Shown: positions 35,380 to 48,100 of the stretch, in pieces
Layout of the letters: the number at the start of each line of letters is the position of its first letter
Numbering within the stretch: the stretch's first letter is position 1
From: Parambassis ranga
Taxonomy: Eukaryota; Chordata; Actinopteri; Ambassidae
Reading direction: 5' to 3'
DNA length: 64,000 bases
Assembly: GCF_900634625.1 (NCBI RefSeq)
Contig: NC_041023.1
Coordinates: forward strand, 25,163,375 to 25,227,374
Program-made: the position numbers and the translations under genes
The notes under the pieces: generated by a model
The model's input: the letters and a program-made list of their open reading frames with translations, nothing else
Databases searched by the model: none
What the model was told of the DNA's origin: nothing

Positions 35380-35945
35380 TACATCTCCAAGACTCTGAGG
35401 CGTGCAGGTCAGATCACAGCTGACCCTTCTCACCCTGGACATGGACTCTTTGAGCCTTCAGGCAGGAGGTTATAGTCCATTCGGACCAGAACGCAACAAG
35501 AACAGCTTCTTCCCCTGCTGTCACTTCACAATGGCACTTTAGTATAGTCACTGCACAATGATGATCTGCACTGTTTACTTCCATCTTGCACTACTTGCAC
35601 ACTAGTACCACCTCACTGATCCACGTGGTACCTGTTACACTGTTACACTCTTTCATATCAGGGTCTATGTTTGCCATTACAACCACTACTCATGTTCTGT
35701 TGTGTTCATTGTATGTCTCTAATCTCATGTCAATTTATAACTTTACTCTTAGATTACATTATTTACCTTGACCTTATTCTATCTTAGCAAGCATTACCTT
35801 ATTTTTATCTTAGTTTTATCTTATTTCATGTTAATTATCATACGTTTTATGTATGCACCAATCACTAAGGCAAATTCCTAGTAATGTGAATCCTCTTCAC
35901 TTACATGGCGATAAACACAATTCAGATTCTGATTCAGATTCTGAT
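35380..35945 (+). mobile_element. 3' end of a non-LTR retrotransposon
   Basis: Plus-strand translation gives KTLRRAGQITADPSHPGHGLF and, after a stop and a frame change, RNKNSFFPC, which is the characteristic C-terminal segment of a fish LINE reverse transcriptase protein. An AT-rich tail follows and ends in GATTCTGATTCAGATTCTGA-like repeats (35928-35944), the simple-repeat tail of such elements. It is 5' truncated. Confidence 0.75.
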
Positions 35946-37393
35946 GTAACAAACTAAATGTGTCAGCAGACTGAAAATCAAACATCCGACAGCAGGGAGC
36001 GCTCGCTGCTCCGTGTGAGGCCTCCTCAGGCCGGACTGATACCCCCCCCCCCCCCACCCCAAACAGCTTTCTGCAGTAACACAGAGAGACCAGAGGGTGC
36101 ACAGACCCATCATTATCATTATCAGCCATCAAACACATGGAGCCACATGAAGATTTAAATATTAGTGAGTATCAGATGGGTGACAAATACACACACACAC
36201 ATACACACACACAAAGGACTGAAACTGAACCGACCTACAGCTGAAAGTAGGCAAGTAGGTCCCATCTACTTGTGGTTTCTGCACATCTCTGCACCAAATA
36301 CAGTATATATGTATGTGTGTGTGTGTCAGAGTGAGAGTTCGGCAGATATGATTTAGTCTGATCTTACAAAATCAGCATGACAGAGGATTTTAATTTGAAA
36401 TATTTTTGGATACTTTGACGCCATGTTTGACCTCCGCTGCTGATGACTTCTGATCTCCTCCTCCATCTTGGTGAAGGGGGGGTCAGTCTGAGGGTGCTGA
36501 GCAGGAGGACAGGTGGTGGTGGATGATGGTGACAAGACCCGAACACTGAACCCCGTGAACCCAGAAGCATGATGTCGCTAGCATGATTGCTACCTCTGCA
36601 CTCAGACCCATCTGAGAGGTGGATCTAGCTGGATTCATTTCAACCCAATTTGCACTGTTCAGATTGAGAAAAAAATCAATCGGGCTAGAGGTCAGATTGA
36701 GGACTGAACCCTGAGGAACCCCAGCCCCAGTCCAAAAATGACAGATTATCTCTAGATGGGCGTGAAACTCCTGCTAAAGTCGCTAAATGTTAGAAGGGTC
36801 ATCCCTTAACTTTTAATCGCATGCTCCACTTTGTTTGAGGTAATGTCACCTGAGTGATCTTAAAGGCCGTCACACGCAACCGTTCAGAGTCTGACTCAGG
36901 TCTAAACACCCACTGCTGCCGCTGCTGCTGCTGCCGGTGCCTTCACAATGCACTGCTGTCCTACTTACGCTATCAACAAGCGCTACAGCAAACCACACAG
37001 TACTGCGCCAGTGTGCGTGTGTGTGCTGAACTCTGCTGTGTGTGAAGGTCAGGAGGAGTCTGTGCTAAAGGCTAAAAGTGAATTTTGATGACATCTGTCA
37101 CTTTTATTCAGCTGCTTTGAAAAACTGTGCTTCACGTTTAGCATTGCTAAGCTAGTCACCTATATGTAGGCAGGCAACTATCGAGGCTAGCAGCTAGTAT
37201 TCCTGAGTATAGTAGCATTTCCGACAGAGCTGAGTGTGTCCTCATGTTTTAAAGTCTGGTGGACATCGGAGGAACTGCAGTTTTTTAAACTTTGGTCCAT
37301 GTCTCTGATTGGTCGATGGCAAGTTTATTGTTTCTTTAGTATATGATGGAAAAATGTGACAACAGATACACAGATCGATGTTTAAATAAAGGT
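35946..37393. other. Intergenic DNA between il26 and il22
   Basis: No gene seen. It contains a C homopolymer at 36041-36055, CA and GT runs near 36190-36215 and 36310-36325, and a GCTG-rich patch (36911-36935). Confidence 0.4.
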
Positions 37394-37662
37394 TTTATTT
37401 GAAAAATGTCAATAAACAGTCTGAGTGTGACATTTAAATACTGTAACACATTCATAATAATAAGCCATAAGATGGCCACATGATCAACGCCGGAGCGAGT
37501 CTGCTCAGCATTACAACATCTGATCAATAAATAGATCCACAGCTGTTCAGTCAATATAAATACTTAAACCAAAATGATAAATACATCAATAAATAAACAT
37601 AGAAAAGGTGTTGGTATAAAAGTTGCTGATAAATAAGCTATGATAAATAAATAGCTGAGGTG
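37394..37662 (-). promoter_or_regulatory. il22 3' UTR with AU-rich elements
   Basis: The minus strand after the il22 stop has many ATTTA motifs, including TTATTTATC clusters near 37630-37655 and 37575-37595, and AATAAA at 37394-37399. This predicts an unstable inducible mRNA, as for the other cytokine genes here. Confidence 0.75.
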
Positions 37663-39182
37663 TTACAGGCCGGCGGCAGTGCTGGCATTCTTCGGCTGCA
37701 CACAGAACTCCTGCAAGTAGGTAAAGAGGATGTCAATCTCTCCCACAGCTTTGTTGATGCCTCGCTCGCCCCCCATCTGAAACAGACAGTGAAGAGGGTC
37801 AGTTAAATGTGTATTCCTCCGCCACTGAAAGTAGTCCCAGAAGAATTTCCAGTCGTTTATTGATTTATTGACGACTTATGTACCTTCCTGAGCTTGTTGC
37901 GGAACTCCACGGCGTGCTGATGGTCGTGGTAGTGAGTCACGTTCTGTAGAGAGAGGCAGGTTCTGCAGGTTAGCAGCTGTTATCAGTCCACCCGTGTGTG
38001 TGTGTGTTTGCGTGTGACACACACTTTCACAGACAGAAACCACAGAAAGACTTTATCAATTTCAGCATCAACCACAGTGACATCACACATGAACACACTG
38101 TAAACGGCTAGTTTCAGTTTCTCAGTTAAATTAAAGGGGCAGTCTGTCATGTTTTAGTCTCTCTGTCCAGCTGGTCAGTTGGCTTGCAGTTAGCTTAGCA
38201 TAAAGGCCAGGAACAGAAGACACAGTTTGTTGTCTATGCTAAGCTAAACTCAACAGCAAATCAGATCTGTGTCTCCAGTACTTATGCTAAGCTAACGGTA
38301 GCTTCAGGTGTGTCTCTAAGCTGGTCCTTTGATCGAACAGAGCAGTGATCACTCACACAGCCTTGGGTCTGCAGGTCCTCGCTGACGCGGTGCAGGTCTG
38401 TCTTCAGCTGGTGCATGTTGTGATGCTCGTTGCCATGGTGAGGCAGGATGTTGTGCAGGTAGTAGTCCAGGATGTTAGCGTGGAGGCAGCAGATCTTCAG
38501 GTGGTCCTATGTTGAAGAGGAGGAGGAGAGGTCAGAATCTTGTACCCCATCTACACTGTAAAACTACACTTCCTGTGCACTGACCTGGTCAGTGTTGACT
38601 TTGGGCATTAGTCTGATGCTGGCATCCTCCTCTGTCTCCATGTTCTGAGCCTGAAGACAGAAAAAACACTTTTATTAATCAAACTGATTATTTTGTTTAC
38701 TGTAAAGTTTCTATATATCCCACACTTTTAATATTTTTAATATTTGTTGGCCTTTCCTGAACAAAAGTGATTTTAAGAGAAGTGTTCAGTAGAAAAGTAT
38801 ATAATGAGATCAGTGCCAAAATTATTTATATTAATGATGGTTATACATAATTTTTGTATGTAAATTAAAATATTTTTAAGCAGTATTCTTCATATCTGAT
38901 TAAAGTTCAAACTTTATTTAAACAATAAAAACAATCTGAATACATGTTTTATTAACGTTTTTTTTAATTGACTTTTGATTTTTGAAATTGTTGACTCACA
39001 TGTTTCGACACTTTCTGCACAGCCAGGTACGTGTTCGGGTCTCGCAGGGGATGGCTGAGCGGCTGGTGGACGGGGCTCGCCACCAGCTGCTCGGCCCAGC
39101 CAATCAGGAGCAGCGGCAGGAGGATGAAGACGGCGGCGGGCGGACAGAGGAAGGAGGCGGCTGTGGAGATGTTGAGCTTCAT
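37663..39182 (-). CDS. il22: Interleukin-22
   Basis: Five minus-strand exons: 39000-39182, 38585-38650, 38357-38506, 37884-37943, 37663-37776; all GT-AG and phase 0, giving 190 residues. IL-22 is a secreted IL-10-family cytokine acting through IL22RA1/IL10RB on epithelial cells to induce antimicrobial and barrier responses. The N-terminus MKLNISTAASFLCPPAAVFI plus LLPLLLIGWA forms a signal peptide. Exon 3 carries DHLKICCLHANILDYYLHNI and ends at a Cys; exon 4 has NVTHYHDHQHAVEF with an N-glycosylation site; exon 5 has MGGERGINKAVGEIDILFTY, the IL-10-family signature KAxGExDxLF, and a final Cys in LQEFCV. An ATG 22 codons upstream (39248) is in frame but would put a proline/histidine-rich segment before the signal peptide, so 39182 was preferred. 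il22 and il26 are adjacent and co-oriented, as in mammals. Confidence 0.95.
37811..37838 (-). repeat. Short dispersed motif, copy 2 (il22 intron 4)
   Basis: The minus strand reads GGGACTACTTTCAGTGGCGG then AGGAATAC, a close variant of the motif at 24817-24844. Confidence 0.6.
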
Positions 39183-39372
39183 GGTTAAGGTAGAGAAATG
39201 GATCCTTTCAGAGTGATGAAGAGGAGGAGGATGAGGAGGTTGTTTCACCTGCAGAAGAGAAGAAGAGTTTAAAAGATTTAAACGAAGTCTGAATGAAAAT
39301 GTTGGAAAGATGCTGCTTCAGCCTGAGCACCAACCTGTGTGTAGGTCGCAGTGAAGACGAGTCTGTGCCGCG

Positions 39373-39382
39373 CCTTTTTATA
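39373..39382 (-). promoter_or_regulatory. TATA box of il22
   Basis: The minus strand reads TATAAAAAGG, about 190 bases upstream of the chosen ATG. It would give a 5' UTR of roughly 160 bases. Confidence 0.75.
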
Positions 39383-40969
39383 CACATCCACCCTCCGCCC
39401 CCTCTGCAGAAATATAGGGCATCCAAAAAGCCCCATCACACACACACACACACATACACACACAGGTCAGTGCTGAGCTTGTATCTGTTTACTGTGACAC
39501 AAAGGGAAATTAAGTGTCACTCAAGGTGTGTTGTCATCAATTTGTTTCCTCCTTTACTACGTGTGTGTGTGTGTGTAGGTGTGTGTGTTCCCTGGTGGAT
39601 TAAAAGCTGGAAGTGAGCATGTAATAAAAACTTCCCGGAGAGGAAAAACATGTCTGACCAGTCTTTGACAGTGGGTCAGGTGCTTTAATCGCACATTATT
39701 GTGTCACATTATGCAACAACTGACACAAACACTGAGGCTCTGCTGACACCTGCTACACTTTACAGTGTTTACAGTGATGCAATGACTGAAAGAGCTGCTG
39801 TGTCCAACAAACGTTCCTAAGTGGTGATAAAGTTTTTAAACAATAAGGAAGCGTCATGTTAGCGCAATGCACCACAAAATGTATTGCTTAAAAGCTGCAT
39901 TTCCATCCTCTGTCCACTAGAGGATGCTGATCTATGGAAAGTTAAAAATATAAAGTTGAGCTGAGCCACCACAAAATACCAGAGAATCTACTGGGCCCTG
40001 GTCCAGATCCCTGAGGGACGCCACCTCACAGCAAAGCAGCCAGAGGCCGGCCGCCTCTCTCTATCAGCCGGGTTCATCGGTGATACTTCAGGGCCCACAA
40101 TAACAACACCCACTGGCTGATTACTCCCGACGCCCAGCCTTTCCCCTAAGTGTTACTGGCCCGTCTTTCCTGGTTGGTTCTCTTCCAGGTTTGAGGTGAT
40201 GGATCGAGTGGCCAGCTCCATTTTCTCTCATTCATTGTGAGGGTGTGTGAGTCCCTGCCAGACTGATGGAGGGATTAAATGGCGCTAACGTGTTACATAA
40301 ACTTCACATCAATCAGACACCCACTGCAGCAAACCGTTCGGCCATCTTGAAGAGTCTCCCACCTGCAGCAGCAGGTCCCCGCCAGACTGCCAGCAGTGCT
40401 TTCAGTAAATGATTTGATTTTTGGTTCCATCGGTACATACAGATTAGGCGTGACATAACTCTGCGTCATACAACAAAAACGATTAGTGATGACATGTTGC
40501 AACATGCTGTATGTCTGAAGAGAAGTGGAACACCCAGCTCACCATGAAAGGAAGTAACCACAGAAGAAGAGTGACGACTCAGCTGATCTGATGTTAATGC
40601 AAAGATCAAAAGCACACGTGTGTGTTTGGGAAAATCAGCTTAGTGCACCGAATCTCCTGTTTAATGATGACTGTGTGAATCAAACCACGACAGTGTGCAC
40701 ACTGTGACTTCCTGTTGGCCTGGAACAGGAGCGGGAAACAACACATCACATGTTTTATATGTTCAGGCTGACAGAAAATCACAAGACATCAGTCCATCAC
40801 AGGAACACAGAGAGACAAACTGTCATTCTGAGGCCATTTCAGAATCCCCGGTTAACCTGACATGGATGAACAGGAAGAGAGTGTATTGACTTCACTGAAT
40901 TCAACCGGGATCCTTCACAGTCAATGAAGTGTTTCTGTTTTTCATGTTCAAATACACACATAATGTGAT
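39383..40969. other. il22 5' flank and intergenic DNA
   Basis: No gene. CA run at 39438-39463 and GT run at 39560-39580. The rest looks unique. Confidence 0.4.
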
Positions 40970-41194
40970 ATGGTGATGAAGATTCTCAGTCATCCAGGTC
41001 ATCATACGTAGAGAAGATTGAAGCAAGGCGTCTGGACTTGTAGAGTTTTCTTGAAGACGTTTCACTGCTCATCCAAGCAGCTTCTGTTTGGTGGTCCCCA
41101 CCAAACACTTAGAACTGATGAAGCTGCTTGGATGAGCAGTGAAACGTCTTCAAGAAAACTCTACAAGTCCAGACGCCTTGCTTCAATCTTCTCT
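40970..41194. mobile_element. Fold-back element with 12-bp target-site duplication
   Basis: Two inverted arms of about 77 bases, 41009-41085 and 41119-41194, appear to be perfect complements; each contains GCAAGGCGTCTGGACTTG (or its complement). The unit is flanked by identical 12-base repeats ACATAATGTGAT at 40958-40969 and 41195-41206. A long direct target duplication and an inverted pseudo-terminal structure fit a truncated Penelope-like retroelement, but the family assignment is from memory of similar fish repeats and is not certain. The arms could form a long hairpin. Confidence 0.8.
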
Positions 41195-41206
41195 ACATAA
41201 TGTGAT

Positions 41207-41770
41207 GCATATTTAGTGTGGTCTGTAAAGACAAGGTTTCAGACCTGTTGTGTGTTTGATGTGTAACTGTGAATACTGTAAACAGGCCTTTCTCACATAC
41301 ACACACACACACACACACACACTCACAGGTAAAATCACAGGAGGGAACACACCCACGCTGTCACACACGCCTTCAGGTTTACATTGTTTGCTCTGGCCTG
41401 TACATTGTTATGAGGGGAATTTACCTGCAGCTCATACCAGCTGTCCGACCATTGTGTGTTTGTATAGAGCGTGGCGGCCTGTACGGTAATCATCAATTCC
41501 TCCTGCAGGAAGTGATGACATAAGCAGAGCAGGAAATATTCCCCGGAATTTCACTGTTGATTCCAGATGTAATAAAAAAGCACTTGAATAACAGCTCACA
41601 ATTTATTCCAGTGTCATATGTGAAGTGATTATTGAACATGTAAATAAGGATTAATTAGGGTTAATATTAAGGGTTAATTGATGGAAGCACTGAGAGCAGA
41701 GTGTTATTAATCTGAAATATCATAAAATAAGAAATATGACTTTGACTGGCAGGTTTACAGGTTTGAAGTG
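41207..41770. other. Intergenic DNA
   Basis: No gene. A (CA)n run lies at 41298-41322. Confidence 0.4.
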
Positions 41771-42127
41771 TTTATTGTGATGCAATGCATGTTTATTTTT
41801 TCCATTGATCACCAAAATCACACACAATCATCAGACTTTTAAACTTTCTGCTGGTCCTTGAATGTATCACACAGATGTCCGAGTAAAAATCTACACAAAT
41901 ATAAACTGTGAATAATTGATTCTATGTCTTAAAAATCCTACAAAAATAAAGTGTTTGCTCTAACAGGATTCTGCACCAGGAAGCCATGATAGACTCACAT
42001 GTGACCAGCAGTCACATGACAAAAGTGCAAACTTCCATAAAAATACATTTATATCTATAAAACACATGATGGCTGACACACTGACCACTCTACAGGCTAG
42101 TTTCCATGGTGACAGAAGCGGGCGGCG
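41771..42127 (-). other. Probable mdm1 3' UTR
   Basis: AATAAA occurs on the minus strand at 41771-41776 and 41792-41797, about 330-360 bases beyond the mdm1 stop. Part of this stretch (41852-42021) is a diverged copy of intron 13 sequence at 42829-43022. Confidence 0.5.
41852..42021. repeat. Local duplication, copy 1 (mdm1 3' UTR)
   Basis: Shares ordered blocks with 42829-43022, including ACCAGGAAGCCA and CATGTGACCAGCAGTCACAT. The two copies lie on either side of the last two mdm1 exons, suggesting a small tandem duplication or two insertions of one repeat. Confidence 0.7.
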
Positions 42128-45100
42128 TCATCTTTTCCCCCAAAAGTTGTCCCGTCTCTTCTGAGCGCGCTCCAGGACGGCCGACGCCATGGAGCAGGAT
42201 GCTGCCGAACGCCACGACATCACAGAGAGGCGGCCGTCTGGGCGACAGATACACACATTTTTATAAAACTGCAAGTTTAATTAAAAGAAGTTTGATTTTG
42301 AAGGGATTCACCTTCATCTGAGCCACAGCCGCCTCCTGGACACAGCATCTCCCGGAACCTCAGACCCAACTCGCCTGAAGACAGAGCGCCGATCAATAAC
42401 AACCAATCAGAGCCTCATTTCCTCACCTGCATCTTTAAATCGTGTCTGTTTTTGGTCAAAGCAGAAACACGATCCCTGAAATGTGAGCTGATGAGAAAAC
42501 AGCTCTGAAAGGAAAGAAGGAAGTGGAGAGGAGAGCGGGGGGGAGTCCCTGAGGCTGCTGACGAGCTCCGCTCCAGCTGGCATGGAGGCCCAGAGGCCTG
42601 GCGAGAAGGGGGGGAAGTCAGCGCTGATTCAGCAGATTACACCGTGGGCCTGAGCGCCTCGCCTCACCATCCGTCGCTCCACGCACTCAGTCTGTCTGTC
42701 CTACATCTGAGTTAGGGCTTTGTGAGGTCTTAAATTTCATTAAAGTGGTCATAAATATATATGTATATAAAAACCCTCCGAATCCAAAACACTGAATGCA
42801 TCCTTTAGGAACAACTGACAGTGCTCAATGGTCCAGATGTCTTTGAATGCATCATGTGGAAATGTTCGTAAATCTACACATCATTTCCTCTACATGTCTG
42901 AAATCCTTCAAACATAAAGCATTTGAGACAAAGAGACATAGAGACAAACATTCTGCCTTTCTCAGCAGAACCAGGAAGCCACGACTGACTGCCATGTGAC
43001 CAGCAGTCACATGACACACATGTAGCGTAACAACTAGTGCAATCCTGCACACAGCTCACCGTTGTGCTGGAAGTCTGGGTGTCTCAGAGTTCCTTGGATA
43101 CAGTGTGGAGGTGGGGCAGGAGGGGCTGCGGGCGATGGAGGGGTCTGCTTCACTCTGATTGGTTTAGAGGAGGGACTGGCGGCTGCTTTGTGGTCGGGGG
43201 AGGCGGGGTTGCGCTCTGACCATGCCTCTTTGGGTTTGACTGGTGTGTGGACGGCGGTCCTTACCCCTACTGCCGTGGAAACCGCTGAGCCGCATCTCTG
43301 CACACAGGAAGTGTGTCCTCAGTGTCATCACATCATGTAACATGTGTGTTGGTTTGATGTCATACCTGCTGTTTGTGTGGAGACGGCTCATCAGAGCCCT
43401 GAGCCTTTCCAACCAGGATGGCGCCTCCTGGAGGACAGACAGAGGTCAGAGGTCAGAGCTGTATGTGTGTTCATGGTCAGAATAAAGCCTGCTGACATGG
43501 ATGTGAGTGTGCGTGATGTCCCTGTGGAGACATGACGGCGTGTGTGTGTACCTGCAGCAGGCGTGGTGAGGTCGTGATGAGTCCGCTGAACTGGCCGTAT
43601 TTTCAGCCTGGGAGTCGGCAGCCTTCCCTCCTCTCTGAGAGCACACGCACACACGCACACACACAGAGACACACACAGAGTCAGTTCCTGACACACAGTG
43701 GTGCTGCTTTGATCTAAGTTTGGCAGGATGACACAGTTTCAGACGTTGACACAGTTCCTGTTTTATTGTGTTTGTTTAAGATACTACAGTCTCACTTATG
43801 TCTTTCTGTGGTCCAGTTTAAAGTGTTTGTGTCGTTTGTGCATAGGCGTCGCTACCATTATATCAGAGGGGGACGTGTCCCCCCCACATTTTAAAACGGC
43901 CCGTTTGGACCCCCCCACATTTAGTGAGAAGGAAACGCCACCTAACGCTGTTTCGATTGCTCGTGAAAAACTCTGTTCCACTTGGTTCATAAGAGAATAA
44001 CCTCACCGCTGAAATCCATGTTTTCCTGGTTACCACAGCGCTGCAATACCGTTACAATAGTAACGGACCTAACAAAGCCAGTGGCTTTCTTCGAGCGAGC
44101 GTAAAACACCGCAAAAAGAACTGTCAGTGCTGCTTGAAGCTGGAGGAGGTAACGTCAGTGTCATCCCACAAAGTCCAGCTCATGCTGAAGCCTGTTTGTC
44201 ACATGGCCCCAGGTGACGTTAGGTTGATGTTAAATCAACAGAAAAGTTGGGAGAAAGCTGCTGTTTACTTCCAGTTACAGTAGCGGTATTATTTGTCTGA
44301 TGGCATGTTGTTGTCTTTTCTGCTCCCTCCCCACACACAATGGACATGAGGAGATTCTAACAAAGACACGGAGAGTTAGAGTTGTTTTCAGCATTAACCC
44401 ATATTGTAATAAGGCCAGGTTAGCCCCTGTTAGCCTGCTAGCTTCAGCCTCGCCTAGCCAGCGCACATAGCCACCTGCTCCTATTCTTATCAGCCAGAAT
44501 AAAATACATGTGATGGACCGTCAGGACACAGTGGTGCATTATATGAACAGGGAAACACTGATGTAGCAGATGAGGCAGGGCATCATCATAAACACATCCA
44601 CAACGTTTGTTGTGAATTCAGCAGTTTTATAAGCATATAAAGATAAAGACTTTTTGTAAGTTAGTATTTTTAGTGTTTCAGTATTATCTGCATTAAGCAG
44701 TTTGGTTCATTTTTCTATGGGATTTGCCAGTTTTTTGTCTCTGTAAATGAGAGAAGGCCTCAGATATGGAGGCTGTTAGTGTAGTAGCACCAGTATGTTT
44801 GACAAAACTGTTGTTTCACTTGGAATTAGTTTCTGTTTGTCACCGAGTTTTTGTTGAATCTGTCTCTGAAATAGTCATTAAGTGTTTACTTCTGTAGGTA
44901 AAATAGTTTAACAACCTGTTAAAATCCACAGGAAATCGCAACTACTTCATATTACATTATATTTCATAATATACTGATGTACTTTTTTTTCACCACCCAC
45001 CCACAGAAGGTGTCCCCCCGACATTTTTAATGCTTCCTAAGCCACTGCGTTTGTGTCATTTTTTCAGCTGTGAGGTGAAGGAGCTCATGTTTGCAGCTGA

Positions 45101-48100
45101 TGTTCCTGCTTTCAGCACACAGACAGGCTGTTACTTTGCTAATTCATGCAAAACTTGGAGGCACTATCATGCACCAACTTTAAAGAGTCCATTTGTAGCT
45201 CACATGATTTTTTAAGATTCCATATTATTTCAGTAATGCTAACTTACAAGCTAACACTGATGGGTAAAAACCTCTAATTCATCCACATGCTAAATAAGCT
45301 AACTTAGTAGCTAACCCTAACAAGGAAAACAGTGTCAGATCGATTCATCTGATCTTCATACTGTTAGACGATAATTTGCGACCAGAATCAAAAAACTCAG
45401 AAAGGAAACATACTCATCTGTGTTTTCTTCTTCTTCTTCTTCTGCTCCTTGTTCTTCTTCCCAGACTGAGCGCCGCTCAGCAGGAGGACCTGGATTTGTG
45501 TGTGGGTCCGTTTGTGTCTTCTTGTTCGTGTGTCGTGTGGAGCTCACAGCAGACGACCTCCTGCTGGAGTTACTGGAACAAAGACAGAAATCATTTTCTG
45601 ATTTTACTCCAGATGTTACTCTCTTCCTGTCGTGTCTCATACCTGTTCAGGTCCAGCGCCTCCATGTAGGAGGGGCTGCGGCTGCCCGGCTCGGGGGACA
45701 GGGAGGTCAGGCGGGCGGCAGGGTCGGTGGCGCAGTCGGTGGAGTCCGTGGGCTCCCACAGAGCGTTGTGTTCCGACAGCAGCTGGCCCAGGTGGTGTCT
45801 GGAGAAGTTGGCTCCCCAGGCTCGGTGGCGGTACGACATGGCCTTCTGCCGCCGCTCCTTCACCTACAGACAGAGTCACTGCTGATTCGGCTATTTATAT
45901 ACTTCATTACAAACTTCCAGCAAGTTTACACCAGTTTGTTAAACTTATGAATCACAGAGAAGAGGCGCTCCTGATAGATCCACAACATTTCTGAGAATGA
46001 TCCGGGGTATAATAAATTTCTGAACACTGAGGCAGGTATCCAGATGGATGCAGAGGAAGTGGCTGTCCTCTAACTCAGATGAATCCTAGAGGGCCTGGAG
46101 AGACAGTTTGCTGACGTATAAGAAGGCCCTTTGTAACGCTAGGACAGCTTACTATTCATCACTAATAGAAGAAAACAAGAACAACCTGCACTTTTCTCTT
46201 AAACACTGTTGCCAGGCTGACAAAGAGCCACAGTTCTGTGGAGCCTCGCACTCCTGCAGCTCTTAGTAGTGAAGACTTCATGAGCTTCTTCACCGATAAA
46301 ATCACTACTATTAGAGAACAAATCAACCACGATGTGACCGCCGAGGATACACCGCTACTTCTGGAAATAGATCCTGATCTAACTCTTCGTGTCCATCGGC
46401 CTCCCTGAGCTGACCACCAGTACTGTCTTTTAGATCCGATCCCATCGCGGCTCCTCAAGGATGTTATTCCTCCGATCGGAGACTCTATATTTGGCCAGAT
46501 CAACCTGTCTCTGGAAACAGGATATGTACCACAGGCTTTTAAAACTGCTGTGATCATTCCGATACTTAAAGAACCTTCACTGGACCCAGACGTCTTAGGA
46601 AACTACAGACCGATCTCCAACCTCACCTTTATTTCTAAGATACTTGAACCAGGTTAAAGGTTAAAGTCACTAATGACCTCCTCATGGCATCAGACCATGG
46701 AGATTAGGATTACAGGGACAGCACTGCGCTGGTTTAAATCACTTTGTCCATGTTAATAATGAATACAAAGGGTTAATCACAGTGTTCCACAGTCACCACT
46801 GTGTTTGTGCAATCAGACTTCCTGTTTCTATTTAAATCTCCTGCTGTGGTCGAGTCTGAGCTGCAGATTCTGGTAAACCTGACAGTAACCTGAGCCTGAC
46901 CCCAGTCCAAACCCTGGGTGTCCCAGGCCCCGTTCAGAGCTGACCTCATGCCAGAGGTGGCCATAAACCTGCCACTGCACAGCGCCGCACACGGCTCGTG
47001 ATCTCAGCTGATGACAGAAAAACTCGCTCACTTCCTCACTTTAAATGACAGAAAGATTTTGTGTTGAACGTTAAGACGCTGCAGCTTCAACAATACATAA
47101 AATGCTGAAAGTGTCACTGCTGAACTCACATGTCGGCTTTCTGCTGACATTATTTACTGGAGCTTTCTAAGACTCTGAGGTTCTTGAACCACATAACCAC
47201 ATATTTACTGGATGAAGTCACGCACACACGACAAATATTTGTCTCATGTCTTCAATGAAATAAAAACACTAGAAATGAGGCTCATCAACCCTGTAACATC
47301 AGGACACTGTTACTAATAAAGTGAGGGCAGGTTAGAAAAAATGTGACCAATGAGAGCGTCTCTGAGGGTTTTAGGCCACAAGTGGAACTAACCTGAGTAG
47401 AAGCTGTTTTCTCACAGACTGAGGGGAGGTGTGAAGGTGTTTTCTCAGTCGTTTGATGTTTTCAGATAAACTCATGTCAGCCTAAATCTGCAGGTTCAAT
47501 GTCCTGCCCCCTCCTCAAAAACTGTGTGACTAACAGAGAGCTGTTTCTCTGAAATGAAGCTCTGTGGTTTAGCTGCTGAAAACGGTGGTTTTCCATCACA
47601 AACACAAAAACTTTAGGAGGACGTTGTGTAAGTCCCCCGACCCGACCACCACATCAGTTATTGATTACTTATTACAGGCATTGGACAGACAGTGATCTGT
47701 GATTGAGTCCTGACCTGATGGGTGGAGCTGTCTGTGGCCCCGCCTCCCTCTGCGATCCTGGAGAGAGGAGAAGCAAAGGCAGAGTCATATTCTGTCAACA
47801 GCCTGCCAGACACACACATCACTTCATTAATAGATGAACTGTTTAACTCATTAAACACAGTAACACACACACACACCTGTGTCCTCCCTGCACCCGAGGA
47901 GGAGGTGTGGCCATCAGAGGTGATTGTGCTATCTCGTCTCTCTGCGGGGCCTCCTGTTGAGGGCGGGGCTTGTTCAGTGACTCCTCCCTCCACCTCCTGT
48001 TGGTCTGCAGGTGGTAACAGTTCAGTCAGAAAGCATCCAGGGCATTCTGATGAGATCCTGTCCTCACTGTGGAGCTCCACAGAGGGTTCAAGCTTGGTTT

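Noticed and set aside
38964..39248. Upstream Met (39248) as the il22 start
   Set aside because: It would place about 22 Pro/His-rich residues before the hydrophobic signal peptide; Met at 39182 gives a normal secreted cytokine start. Not fully excluded.
45420..45994. Long plus-strand frames opposite mdm1 exons 9-10
   Set aside because: They are antisense shadows of GC-rich mdm1 coding exons with correct splice borders on the minus strand.
46162..46557. 131-codon minus-strand frame in mdm1 intron 8
   Set aside because: The plus strand here encodes L2 LINE protein fragments; the minus frame is its shadow and does not match mdm1.
46828..47031. Candidate extra mdm1 exon containing HLWHEVSS
   Set aside because: Considered as the missing [ST]EYxxxF repeat, but the exon at 47715-47802 supplies it (TEYDSAF) with correct phases, so this segment is intronic.
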